In this document: positions 44,109 to 51,479 of the stretch, piece after piece | Numbering within the stretch: position 1 is the stretch's first letter | Layout of the letters: every line of letters begins with the position of its first letter | NCBI GenBank assembly: GCA_023435025.1 | Contig: JAEYSE010000093.1 | Location: 1-64,000, forward strand | Source of the DNA: Bacillota bacterium | GTDB lineage: Bacteria; Bacillota; Clostridia; Christensenellales; CAG-138 | Length of the DNA stretch: 64,000 nucleotides | Direction of reading: 5' to 3' | Notes under the pieces: generated by a model | Database searches by the model: none | The model's input: only the letters and a program-made list of their open reading frames with translations | Told to the model about the DNA's origin: nothing | Made by a program: the position numbers and the translations under genes

Positions 44109-45869
44109 CTATTTGCCCGCGCCGGAGTAGCAGCTGTCCCCGTTGTACACGACGCCGCTCTTCGCGTCCACCGTAGCCAGGCAGCCGGTCTTTAAAAGCT
44201 GTGCCGCACCCTCGGCCCCCGCTACAAGCGGAAGGTCCAGCGCAAGGCATGCGGAAGCGGCCCCTGAATCCGCCATATTTTCCTCCGTCACCACGGCAAG
44301 CGCACGGCGCATTTCGTGCAGCACGGCATTGGTGGTGTGGTCGATGACGAGGATATCGTTGTCATGGAAGTTCTTGATATCGTCGGGACTGGTCACCACG
44401 CATACCCGCCCGGTAATGGGCGCAAGACCGTTGCCCACGCCACGCACAAGCGCTGTGCCCAGCACGTGAATCTGCAGCGTGTTCGTGATTTCCCCCACGC
44501 GGTCCGACGAACCGGTGATCACGATGATATCTCCATCGTGTGCAAGGTCGGCTTCCTGCACCTTGCGGGCGGCGTCCAAAAACAATTCCTGGCTACTTGA
44601 CCTGTAATCGTTCATCAGCGGCGTCACACCCCAGGAAAGCGCGAGCTGCCGGTAGGTGCGCGGGTTGGGCGTAATCGCGACGATAGGCGTTGCCGGGCGG
44701 AAGCGGGATACCATGCGCGCGGTGGAGCCCGTACGCGTGACGGTTACAATTGCCGCAGCCTCCAGATCGTGCGCGGTGGTGCAGGTTGCGTGGGAAATGG
44801 CGTTGATGACGCTCTTGTCAAGCTCCGGCCGGGCGTTGTTGAAATTCGTTTTATAATCGATAAACTCCTCGGTGCGTTCGGCAATCTTCACCATGGTGCG
44901 TATGGTTTCCACAGGGTACTTGCCGTTTGCCGTCTCACCCGAAAGCATCAGCGCGCTTGTGCCGTCGTATATGGCATTGGCGACGTCGGTGATCTCCGCA
45001 CGGGTTGGGCGGGCGTTCCTCACCATGGACTCCAGCATCTGCGTGGCGGTGATGACGCGCTTGCCCGCGCTGTAGCACTTGGTGATCAGCTGCTTCTGCA
45101 GGTACGGAAGCTCTTCAAACGGAATCTCCACGCCCATATCCCCGCGCGCCACCATAATGCCTGCGGACAGGCGAATAATTTCGTCGATGTGCTCAATACC
45201 GGAGCGATTTTCGATTTTTGCGATCAACTCAATACCTGTCGCGCCGTGGCGTGCAAGGAACCGCTTGACGTCCATTACGTCCTGAGCGGTGCGCACAAAG
45301 GAGAGCGCGACATAGTCCAGCTCGTTTTCCGCTGCAAAGAGTATATCCTCCTGGTCCCGCTCGGACAGGTACGGCATATCGATATACAGGCCCGGCAGGT
45401 TGACGCTTTTACTGTTGGAAAGCGGTCCGCCATTCACCACACGGCAGACAATGTTCTCTTCATCCGCGCTCAAAACAGAAAGTTCAATGAGCCCGTCGTC
45501 GAGCATGATACTGTCGCCGGGCTTGACACAGCCGGGCAGCGCAGCATAGTTGATATAGGCTATGCTTTGATCGCCTTCGCACTCCTTCGTGGTGAGGGTG
45601 AATGTGTCACCTTCATTGAGCTGAATTTTCCCCTTCTGAAACCGGCCGATACGGATTTCGGGCCCTCGCGTGTCCAACATGATGGCAAGGGGGACCTTCA
45701 TTTCTTCCCGCAGCTCCTTCAGGCGGTCCACACGAACTTTATGTTCTGCGTGGTCGCCATGGGAAAAGTTCAGCCGGGCTACGTTCATACCCGCCAAAAT
45801 CATCTGGCGAAGCGTTTCTTTGGCCTCCGAAGCGGGGCCGATTGTGCATACAATCTTGGTCTTTCTCAT
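44109..45869 (-). CDS. pyk: Pyruvate kinase with C-terminal swivel-like domain
   Basis: 586 residues, the long form of Bacillota. Start MRKTKIVCTIGPASE; substrate loops NFSHGDHAEH, MLDTRGPEIR and MVARGDMGVEIPFEE; and ATQMLESMVRNARPTRAEITDV, all intact. The extra C-terminal domain (about 480-586) resembles the PEP-utiliser mobile domain, but the place of the usual TSHAA reads DSGAA, so the His is absent. It makes pyruvate and ATP from phosphoenolpyruvate. Confidence 0.96.
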   Translation of the reverse strand: MRKTKIVCTIGPASEAKETLRQMILAGMNVARLNFSHGDHAEHKVRVDRLKELREEMKVPLAIMLDTRGPEIRIGRFQKGKIQLNEGDTFTLTTKECEGDQSIAYINYAALPGCVKPGDSIMLDDGLIELSVLSADEENIVCRVVNGGPLSNSKSVNLPGLYIDMPYLSERDQEDILFAAENELDYVALSFVRTAQDVMDVKRFLARHGATGIELIAKIENRSGIEHIDEIIRLSAGIMVARGDMGVEIPFEELPYLQKQLITKCYSAGKRVITATQMLESMVRNARPTRAEITDVANAIYDGTSALMLSGETANGKYPVETIRTMVKIAERTEEFIDYKTNFNNARPELDKSVINAISHATCTTAHDLEAAAIVTVTRTGSTARMVSRFRPATPIVAITPNPRTYRQLALSWGVTPLMNDYRSSSQELFLDAARKVQEADLAHDGDIIVITGSSDRVGEITNTLQIHVLGTALVRGVGNGLAPITGRVCVVTSPDDIKNFHDNDILVIDHTTNAVLHEMRRALAVVTEENMADSGAASACLALDLPLVAGAEGAAQLLKTGCLATVDAKSGVVYNGDSCYSGAGK

Positions 45870-46023
45870 TCTATTTTTTTACTCCTTATCGGAAATCGAA
45901 TTCTTCCACATATAGCAGTATATCAGATTACATGCAAATGAAAAGTAAAATTTCATCCATTCATCTGCCAATTTTTGCTTTTGCTATGCATTGCCTTTAG
46001 TATGGCCTTGCGCTGGCATTTTC

Positions 46024-46066
46024 AAAATAAGAGCGCGGCTCCGCATGGGGAGCCGCGCTCTTATTA
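46024..46066 (-). terminator. Terminator hairpin of the MFS gene
   Basis: AATAAGAGCGCGGCTCC and GGAGCCGCGCTCTTATT form a 17-bp stem (46026-46065). On the minus strand TTATTTTG follows. Confidence 0.7.
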
Positions 46067-46166
46067 TAACGCTTAGTTATATTTGGCTTATTCTAAGCCA
46101 CGGAAAATACATGCACCGAAACGTTATCCACCAGTTTGGCGGGGCTCGCTTCTCCCAATTGTATTT

Positions 46167-47411
46167 TTACTCCCCCGCCTTTTCTTTCATTCTGGCGGTC
46201 AGCAGCATGCTAAGGAATGTTACCCCCATAATGAATATGCCGGAAACGAGGAACCAGAAGGCGACGCCCTCTACCTCGGAGACCGGGCCCGCAATCAATA
46301 GCCCAAGCGGCATGGCAAGCGAGGTAAGGCTCATGATGAGCGAGAACACCCGCCCCATTTCCTCCGGCGGCACGTTCTGCTGCAGGTACGCCGTGTACGG
46401 GATGTTGTAGAGGTTGCCGCTTGCGCCCATGAACGCGCACAGCACGGCAAACGCCCAGAAGTACTGCATATCCGGCGGCAACAAACCGCACAGCAAAGAG
46501 GTAAGCCCTAAGAGCAGCAGCGAAATATGGATCATACGGAATTTATCCTTCACCTCTCCGCGCGCGCTGACCAGCCCGGCCGCCACCATCATACCAGCTG
46601 CAAACACGAACTCAACGATACTCGCGTGCCAAGCTGTGCCTTTGAAATAGCTGCTGGTCATCAGCGGATACAGCGAGGACATCGGCATAAAAACGACCAT
46701 GCAGAGTATGGATGTCACCGTCACAATGAACATCCGCCGCATGGAGTAGAGCGTCTTCGCGCCCGCCTTCATTTCCAGCCACATGTGCGGCGCATCCTGG
46801 TGGTGCCGTGGAGGATCGGGGATTTTCACAATGCCAGTCGCAATACAGGCAATGAGCGCGCCCAGTACATCCGTTAATAAAATGAGCCACAACGGCAACA
46901 CCGCGTACATGGCCGCGCCGATCACGGGACCCAGCATAAACGCGCCGGATTGTAAAAACTGCATGATGCCATTGACACGCATCAACTGATCCTGCGGGGC
47001 GATCATAGGTATGGTCTTTTGTACGGCGGGCATGTGGAATGCGCTGCCCAGCCCGCGCAAAAACAGCGCGACGTATACCAGCAAATAAGAACCCTGACCC
47101 ACGTAGAACAGGCCCGCCAGCACCGCAGCGCACACGCCCATGAACCCGTCTGCATATATGATGATACGCTTAAGCTTGAGCCTGTCCACCCACACGCCAG
47201 CAAATGGGCCTATAAGTATGGTAGGCAAAAAAGCCGCAAGGCCGGAAATGGAAAGCACGATCGCGGAGGCGCTTTCTGTCGCCAGCCACCAAATAAGCGA
47301 GAACTGCACGGCGGATGAACCGATGAGGCTTATCGCCTGCCCGGCCGTGAACAGCGCGAATACCTGCTTCCAGTGGGATTTTTCAACAATATTAGTCGTG
47401 TTTTGTTCCAT
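46167..47411 (-). CDS. MFS transporter, drug/siderophore-exporter type
   Basis: 414 residues, 12 TM helices. The A-motif-like loop GPFAGVWVDRLKLKRI lies between helices 2 and 3, and a long central loop after helix 6. Overall it resembles the EntS/MefA-type MFS_3 group. Start set at ATG 47411, which fits helix 1. The only strong Shine-Dalgarno (AGGAGG near 47439) is too far upstream, so the start is uncertain; a frame to 47513 has no supporting start. Substrate unknown. Confidence 0.85.
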   Translation of the reverse strand: MEQNTTNIVEKSHWKQVFALFTAGQAISLIGSSAVQFSLIWWLATESASAIVLSISGLAAFLPTILIGPFAGVWVDRLKLKRIIIYADGFMGVCAAVLAGLFYVGQGSYLLVYVALFLRGLGSAFHMPAVQKTIPMIAPQDQLMRVNGIMQFLQSGAFMLGPVIGAAMYAVLPLWLILLTDVLGALIACIATGIVKIPDPPRHHQDAPHMWLEMKAGAKTLYSMRRMFIVTVTSILCMVVFMPMSSLYPLMTSSYFKGTAWHASIVEFVFAAGMMVAAGLVSARGEVKDKFRMIHISLLLLGLTSLLCGLLPPDMQYFWAFAVLCAFMGASGNLYNIPYTAYLQQNVPPEEMGRVFSLIMSLTSLAMPLGLLIAGPVSEVEGVAFWFLVSGIFIMGVTFLSMLLTARMKEKAGE

Positions 47412-47533
47412 AGTTGCCGCACAATCGCAGCCGATCCTCCTATATATTGGAATGAAGCCTCTTGGGCCAAATAAAAGGGAGCGGTATGCTCCCCTGATTG
47501 ATACCGTTGTCATAGCGCCTCATGCGCATACCA

Positions 47534-48070
47534 CTATGATTTTCTGTCAAAGAACGGGGACTTGCCCGAGACCGAAAGTGGGATGCCGAGGACGTTGTGT
47601 GTTTCTTTTCCCAGTATGCCCAGTTCCAGCGCCGTACGCCCCACCGAAAACATCACGCGGCTATCCACGCGGCTATCCGCTGCGACCGAAACGGCGGAGC
47701 CAATCGCTATGCCAAGGTCAATGTTATCATACGCGCACATAGACCCAGCCTCTGTACATGCGGCGCAGTTTTTATGCCCGCAGTATTGGCACGCCTCATT
47801 GAGGCCATGTACGCCCAACCGTGTTCCGATGAGCACCACGGCCAGGCTTTGCCGCACATTGCCCGCATCCCGTACAAAGAAGGGCTTGTTGAGCGAGCCC
47901 GCCAGTTCTTCCATTTTATCCGCCAGGGCGTCCTTTTCCTCCCCGGTGAGCAAGCAGGCTTCAATGTGGTCGGTTCCTTTTGTCTTGGGTGCGGTCCGCG
48001 CTGCCGCGCACATCCGCTCCGCTGTATGGAGAACAGCGGAATACTCGCATTCTGCCGACGTCTTCTTCAT
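47534..48070 (-). CDS. DUF2148 ferredoxin-like domain protein
   Basis: 178 residues. The Cys pattern CQYCGHKNCAAC (near residue 93) and a later Cys near 112 match the DUF2148 family, thought to bind an iron-sulfur cluster. TAPKTKGTDHIEA and SRVMFSVGRTALELG are also characteristic. It is common in anaerobes, usually as a stand-alone gene. Physiological role unknown. Confidence 0.88.
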   Translation of the reverse strand: MKKTSAECEYSAVLHTAERMCAAARTAPKTKGTDHIEACLLTGEEKDALADKMEELAGSLNKPFFVRDAGNVRQSLAVVLIGTRLGVHGLNEACQYCGHKNCAACTEAGSMCAYDNIDLGIAIGSAVSVAADSRVDSRVMFSVGRTALELGILGKETHNVLGIPLSVSGKSPFFDRKS

Positions 48071-48118
48071 TTTTTGCCCTCACCCTTTTATCAACTTATT
48101 TTTGCGCCATACAACATT

Positions 48119-48670
48119 TTACTTGGAATAATGTATGATAAGGAATATTTCCGCCTTATCTTTGCCTGCGTTTTCATAGCTATGCGGAACATCAGCCCGG
48201 AAACGGACCGAATCGCCTGCGAAAAGCGAGCAGGGCGCGCCGTCCACAACCAACTGGAGCGTGCCGCAAAACACGGTGAGGAATTCTTCCGTACCGGATA
48301 GATGCGTCTCGGATTCGAACTTTGTCCCCGGGAGCACCTCCAATCGGTAGGTTTCAAAACGCGTGCGTTCATCAAACGGGAACAATGGGTGATTGGTAAA
48401 TCCCCCGCCGCATTCCACCAGGGGCCGCATGGTTCCTCCCTTTATGACCTGCATCTGCTGCGCGGGCTTTTCCAGAAGCGCGGAAAAGGAGATTTTCAGT
48501 CCATTTGCGATTTTCCATAATACGCTGATGGTGGGGTTGACCTCGCCTCGCTCAATCTGCCCGACCATGCTCTTGCTTACGCCGGTCAACTTTGCCACGG
48601 CGTCCAGGCTTAATTTGCGTTCCTCGCGCAGGGCTTTGAGGTTGTTTGCCACCATACCCGTTACGTCCAT
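48119..48670 (-). CDS. XRE-family regulator with C-terminal cupin domain
   Basis: 183 residues. N-terminal HTH: KLSLDAVAKLTGVSKSMVGQ then IERGEVNPTISVLWKIANGL. C-terminal cupin (about 110-180) with HLSGTEEFLTVFCGTLQLVV and an HSYENAG strand. Start set at ATG 48670 with GGAGG 5 nt upstream. It is divergent from the LysE-type exporter gene; such pairs are common and the regulator probably controls that exporter in response to an amino-acid-like ligand. Confidence 0.9.
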   Translation of the reverse strand: MDVTGMVANNLKALREERKLSLDAVAKLTGVSKSMVGQIERGEVNPTISVLWKIANGLKISFSALLEKPAQQMQVIKGGTMRPLVECGGGFTNHPLFPFDERTRFETYRLEVLPGTKFESETHLSGTEEFLTVFCGTLQLVVDGAPCSLFAGDSVRFRADVPHSYENAGKDKAEIFLIIHYSK

Positions 48671-48793
48671 GCCGCCTCCAAAACATTCTGTTGACAATAT
48701 ATTGCACGAAGAATACAATATACAGCACATCCAGTATGCCGCACGTTTTGTATTGGATAGTATACCACAGGCAGAGCAAGGAGAAAACGGGCA

Positions 48794-49372
48794 ATGTTCA
48801 GTTTTCCAAACTTCCTGGCATATGTGATGCTTGCTACATTCACGCCGGGGCCGAACAACATCATGTCCATGGGCAACGCAAGCCGCATGGGGTTAAAAAA
48901 GAGCCTGCCGTTCTGTCTTGGCGTAGCAGCGGGGTTTGCCCTCATCATGGCGCTTAGCTTTTTACTCAGCACGCTGCTTTATACCGTGATCCCGGCCATT
49001 AAGCCCTATATGCTGGTACTTGGTGCAGTTTATATTCTTTACCTTGCCTACAAAACATACAAAAGCAACGGAATTAAGGAAAGCGATACGGCACACACGG
49101 GATTTTGGACCGCCGTTGCCTTGCAGTTTGTCAACCCCAAGGGCATTATATATGGTATCACCGTGGCATCCGCCTACATTCTCCCATATTACCGTGAACC
49201 GGTTATTCTGCTGCTGTTCACGCTGTTTATGTGCATAATCTGCATGATGAGCACGGTCGTCTGGGCGGCGTTTGGCTCCGTGTTTCAAAAGTTGTTTGCG
49301 CGGCATGCAAAGGTAATCAACACCATAATGGCTCTGCTGCTTGTTTACTGCGCGGTCTCGCTGTTCTTTTAA
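48794..49372 (+). CDS. LysE/RhtB-family exporter
   Basis: 192 residues with about six TM helices. The N-terminal TPGPNNIMSMGNASRMGLKK matches the LysE/RhtB motif (PGPNxxxxxxxGxxxG), and VNPKGIIYG in helix 4 is typical. Exports amino acids or similar metabolites. Expression is probably controlled by the divergent XRE-cupin gene. A terminator follows at 49432-49460. Confidence 0.92.
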   Translation: MFSFPNFLAYVMLATFTPGPNNIMSMGNASRMGLKKSLPFCLGVAAGFALIMALSFLLSTLLYTVIPAIKPYMLVLGAVYILYLAYKTYKSNGIKESDTAHTGFWTAVALQFVNPKGIIYGITVASAYILPYYREPVILLLFTLFMCIICMMSTVVWAAFGSVFQKLFARHAKVINTIMALLLVYCAVSLFF

Positions 49373-49431
49373 GCTTCTTCCCATCTGTATTTCGAAAGGA
49401 AGTTTCTCCTGCGGAGAAACCCCGGGGTTCT

Positions 49432-49460
49432 AAAAAGGGCGTCACTGGCGCCCTTTTTCG
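49432..49460 (+). terminator. Terminator of the LysE-type gene
   Basis: AAAAAGGGCG-N7-CGCCCTTTTT (49432-49458). A second hairpin, GTTTCTCC/GGAGAAAC, lies just upstream at 49402-49420. Confidence 0.85.
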
Positions 49461-49546
49461 CTCCTTGGCGACGGCCTGCAGGCCTAGTATCGAGGGTACC
49501 CCGCCTTCCTTACCAAAAACGGATATGTTGGCTTGCCGGGTTCCAT

Positions 49547-50323
49547 TTATTCGGCCCCTTTGATGGTTCCCATGCCGTTGATCTGCTGGGAGATATCATC
49601 CGGATCACCGTAATATGAAATGGTGCCGGTCCCGTTGATCTGCGCGTCCAGCGCGTCCGTCGCAGTCGCCCGAATGGTTCCTGCGCCGTTGATCGTGAGA
49701 TCCGCTTCCTTTGCGCTCAGCTCTTTGGCGTCGATTGTGCCTGCGCCGTTCAGCTTGCAGGAAAGCGTATCCGAAGCACCGGAAAGCGTCAGGCTCGCAG
49801 CGCCGTCCACCACGAGTACTGTTTTTTCCACAGAGAGGTTGCTGACTTTCCCGTCCGCAGCCCCCGCAATGTTAAGCCCGAAGCGGGAGACGTTGGAAGC
49901 GTCCACATCAAGAATGTAGTCCCCTTCCACCCTGATGTACTCGCAGGGCGCATACACGGTCACATGGAAAGAGTCCGTAAGAAAAGGGCTCCGCTCGTTC
50001 GTTTTGACAATGATTTTATCCCCTGTGATCTCCGCCTTGAGCGCATACCTGTCCACAAGCGCCTTGGCACAATCCACTTCCACACGCGGCGCGCCGTCCG
50101 CAGGTTTTACTGTGAGCGTCACGTCCCCATCGGCCAGGAAAACCAGCCCTTCGATTGAGAGGGAATACGGCCCTTGCCCCGCCGCACCTTCCGCCGTTAC
50201 GGTAGTATGCGCGCCATCAAGGCGGATGGCCGCGCGGTTTACAGCACGCCGCGTAAAACCGCAGCCGGTCACCGCCAGCATTATAAATAGAAGAAGCGCT
50301 GCCACACGGATTGTTTTATTCAT
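49547..50323 (-). CDS. DUF2807-type lipoprotein (GIN domain)
   Basis: 258 residues. Lipobox VTGC near residue 20. The rest is a beta-helix-like repeat rich in DGAASLTLSG, NGAGTIDAK, INGAGTIRA and INGTGTISYYG, the DUF2807 pattern. Start at ATG 50323 with GAAGGA 6 nt upstream. Function of the family is unclear, likely surface binding or envelope structure. It ends in NGMGTIKGAE. Confidence 0.85.
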   Translation of the reverse strand: MNKTIRVAALLLFIMLAVTGCGFTRRAVNRAAIRLDGAHTTVTAEGAAGQGPYSLSIEGLVFLADGDVTLTVKPADGAPRVEVDCAKALVDRYALKAEITGDKIIVKTNERSPFLTDSFHVTVYAPCEYIRVEGDYILDVDASNVSRFGLNIAGAADGKVSNLSVEKTVLVVDGAASLTLSGASDTLSCKLNGAGTIDAKELSAKEADLTINGAGTIRATATDALDAQINGTGTISYYGDPDDISQQINGMGTIKGAE

Positions 50324-50360
50324 ATCCATTCCTTCTTTCTTACAAAATCAAGCGCCTTGT

Positions 50361-51221
50361 TTATGGCAATTGCATCAGTTCCAAAATAAATTCCTGCGCA
50401 AGCGTTATTTCGCAAACGTTTTGGACCCTGCCTGTCATATATACGGATTCGTCGGGCATTATGCTAATAAGAAGTTCGCCGCCGGGCATGTGAACAGACA
50501 ACTCCCGGTCCACCAGGCCAAGCTTGTAAGCAGCGCTTGCGGCGGCACAACTGCTGCTTCCCGAAGCAAGCGTATACCCGGCGCCACGCTCATAAATTTC
50601 TATTTGAATGTTACGCCGGTCCAGCACCTTTAGAAGCTGCATATTGATGCGATTGGGAAACTGCTGCGCGCGTTCCACGTGAGGGCCGAGCGCGCAGGCT
50701 TTCTCCTTTGTTACTTCTTCCATGGGGATTACGCAATGCGGGTTGCCGATGGAAAGACAGGTTACGCGATACTCTTCCCCGTCAAACGTCATGGTCTCAT
50801 TGATGACATCGCGGTCCTCACCTGCTACGGGAATCTCCCCGCTGCGGTACGTGGTTTTGCCCATAAGTACCTTCATGAGGTCGCCGCTTTCACTTAAATA
50901 TTCCACATCCACATCCCCGCCGAGGGTGGAGAGCGTGAATCGCCGTTCCTTCACATATCCCGCGTCTTTAAGGTATTTGGAGAAAATACGCACGCCGTTT
51001 CCGCTCTTTTCCGCCTCTCCGCCATCCGGGTTGTAAATTTTAACCGCGATGCCTTCCCCGTCAAATATCGGGCCGTATAAAATGCCGTCCGATCCTGCGC
51101 CAAAGTTCCTGTCGCAAATCAAACGGATGCGCGCGGGCGTTAAAGGGAGCGCGTTATTTTTAGGGTCATAAATGAAATAATCGTTGCCCAATCCGTGATA
51201 TTTTTTCAATGTAATCTGCAT
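50361..51221 (-). CDS. Diaminopimelate epimerase homologue with Ser at both catalytic Cys positions
   Basis: 286 residues with the DapF fold: KKYHGLGNDYFIYD at the start, NFGAGSDGILY, YNPDGGEAEKSGNGVRIF, GNPHCVIP, and ERGAGYTLASGSSSCAAA. In known DapF the two catalytic cysteines occur in (Q/M)CGNGxRC and ACGxGAC. Here these positions are Ser73 (KSGNG) and Ser220 (ASGSSSC). A Cys two residues before the substrate loop end (C225) is kept. It may still be an epimerase/racemase of altered chemistry or substrate, or inactive. Start at ATG 51221 with AAAGGAG before it. Confidence 0.88.
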   Translation of the reverse strand: MQITLKKYHGLGNDYFIYDPKNNALPLTPARIRLICDRNFGAGSDGILYGPIFDGEGIAVKIYNPDGGEAEKSGNGVRIFSKYLKDAGYVKERRFTLSTLGGDVDVEYLSESGDLMKVLMGKTTYRSGEIPVAGEDRDVINETMTFDGEEYRVTCLSIGNPHCVIPMEEVTKEKACALGPHVERAQQFPNRINMQLLKVLDRRNIQIEIYERGAGYTLASGSSSCAAASAAYKLGLVDRELSVHMPGGELLISIMPDESVYMTGRVQNVCEITLAQEFILELMQLP

Positions 51222-51415
51222 GGTTTCTCCTTTTGCCGTGTATTTGCGTAATATGCCTAGCGCATGGTCAACCAGACACTTCCAACATACTCTACCATGT
51301 ATGCATCCGCGCTTCAATTGTAATTGGGAATTTTTTCTTTGACTCTACGTAGAGGATTTTTTTGATTTTTATATAGGAATAAAGGAGGTTTGGCATATAC
51401 CCCCAAAAAAAACAC

Positions 51416-51442
51416 TAAATATTTCAAAAATTATCACGATAT
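51416..51442 (+). promoter_or_regulatory. Sigma-D/sigma-28-type promoter of the second chemoreceptor
   Basis: TAAA (51416-51419), 15 nt, CACGATAT (51435-51442). The start codon is 38 nt downstream. Same spacing as the other two receptor genes. Confidence 0.7.
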
Positions 51443-51479
51443 CAAAGAATAGTATCCAAAAAGCATGAAGAGGTGCCGC

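Noticed and set aside
44769..45941. A 390-codon open frame on the plus strand opposite pyruvate kinase.
   Set aside because: Antisense shadow of pyk with His/Val-rich composition and no recognisable domain.
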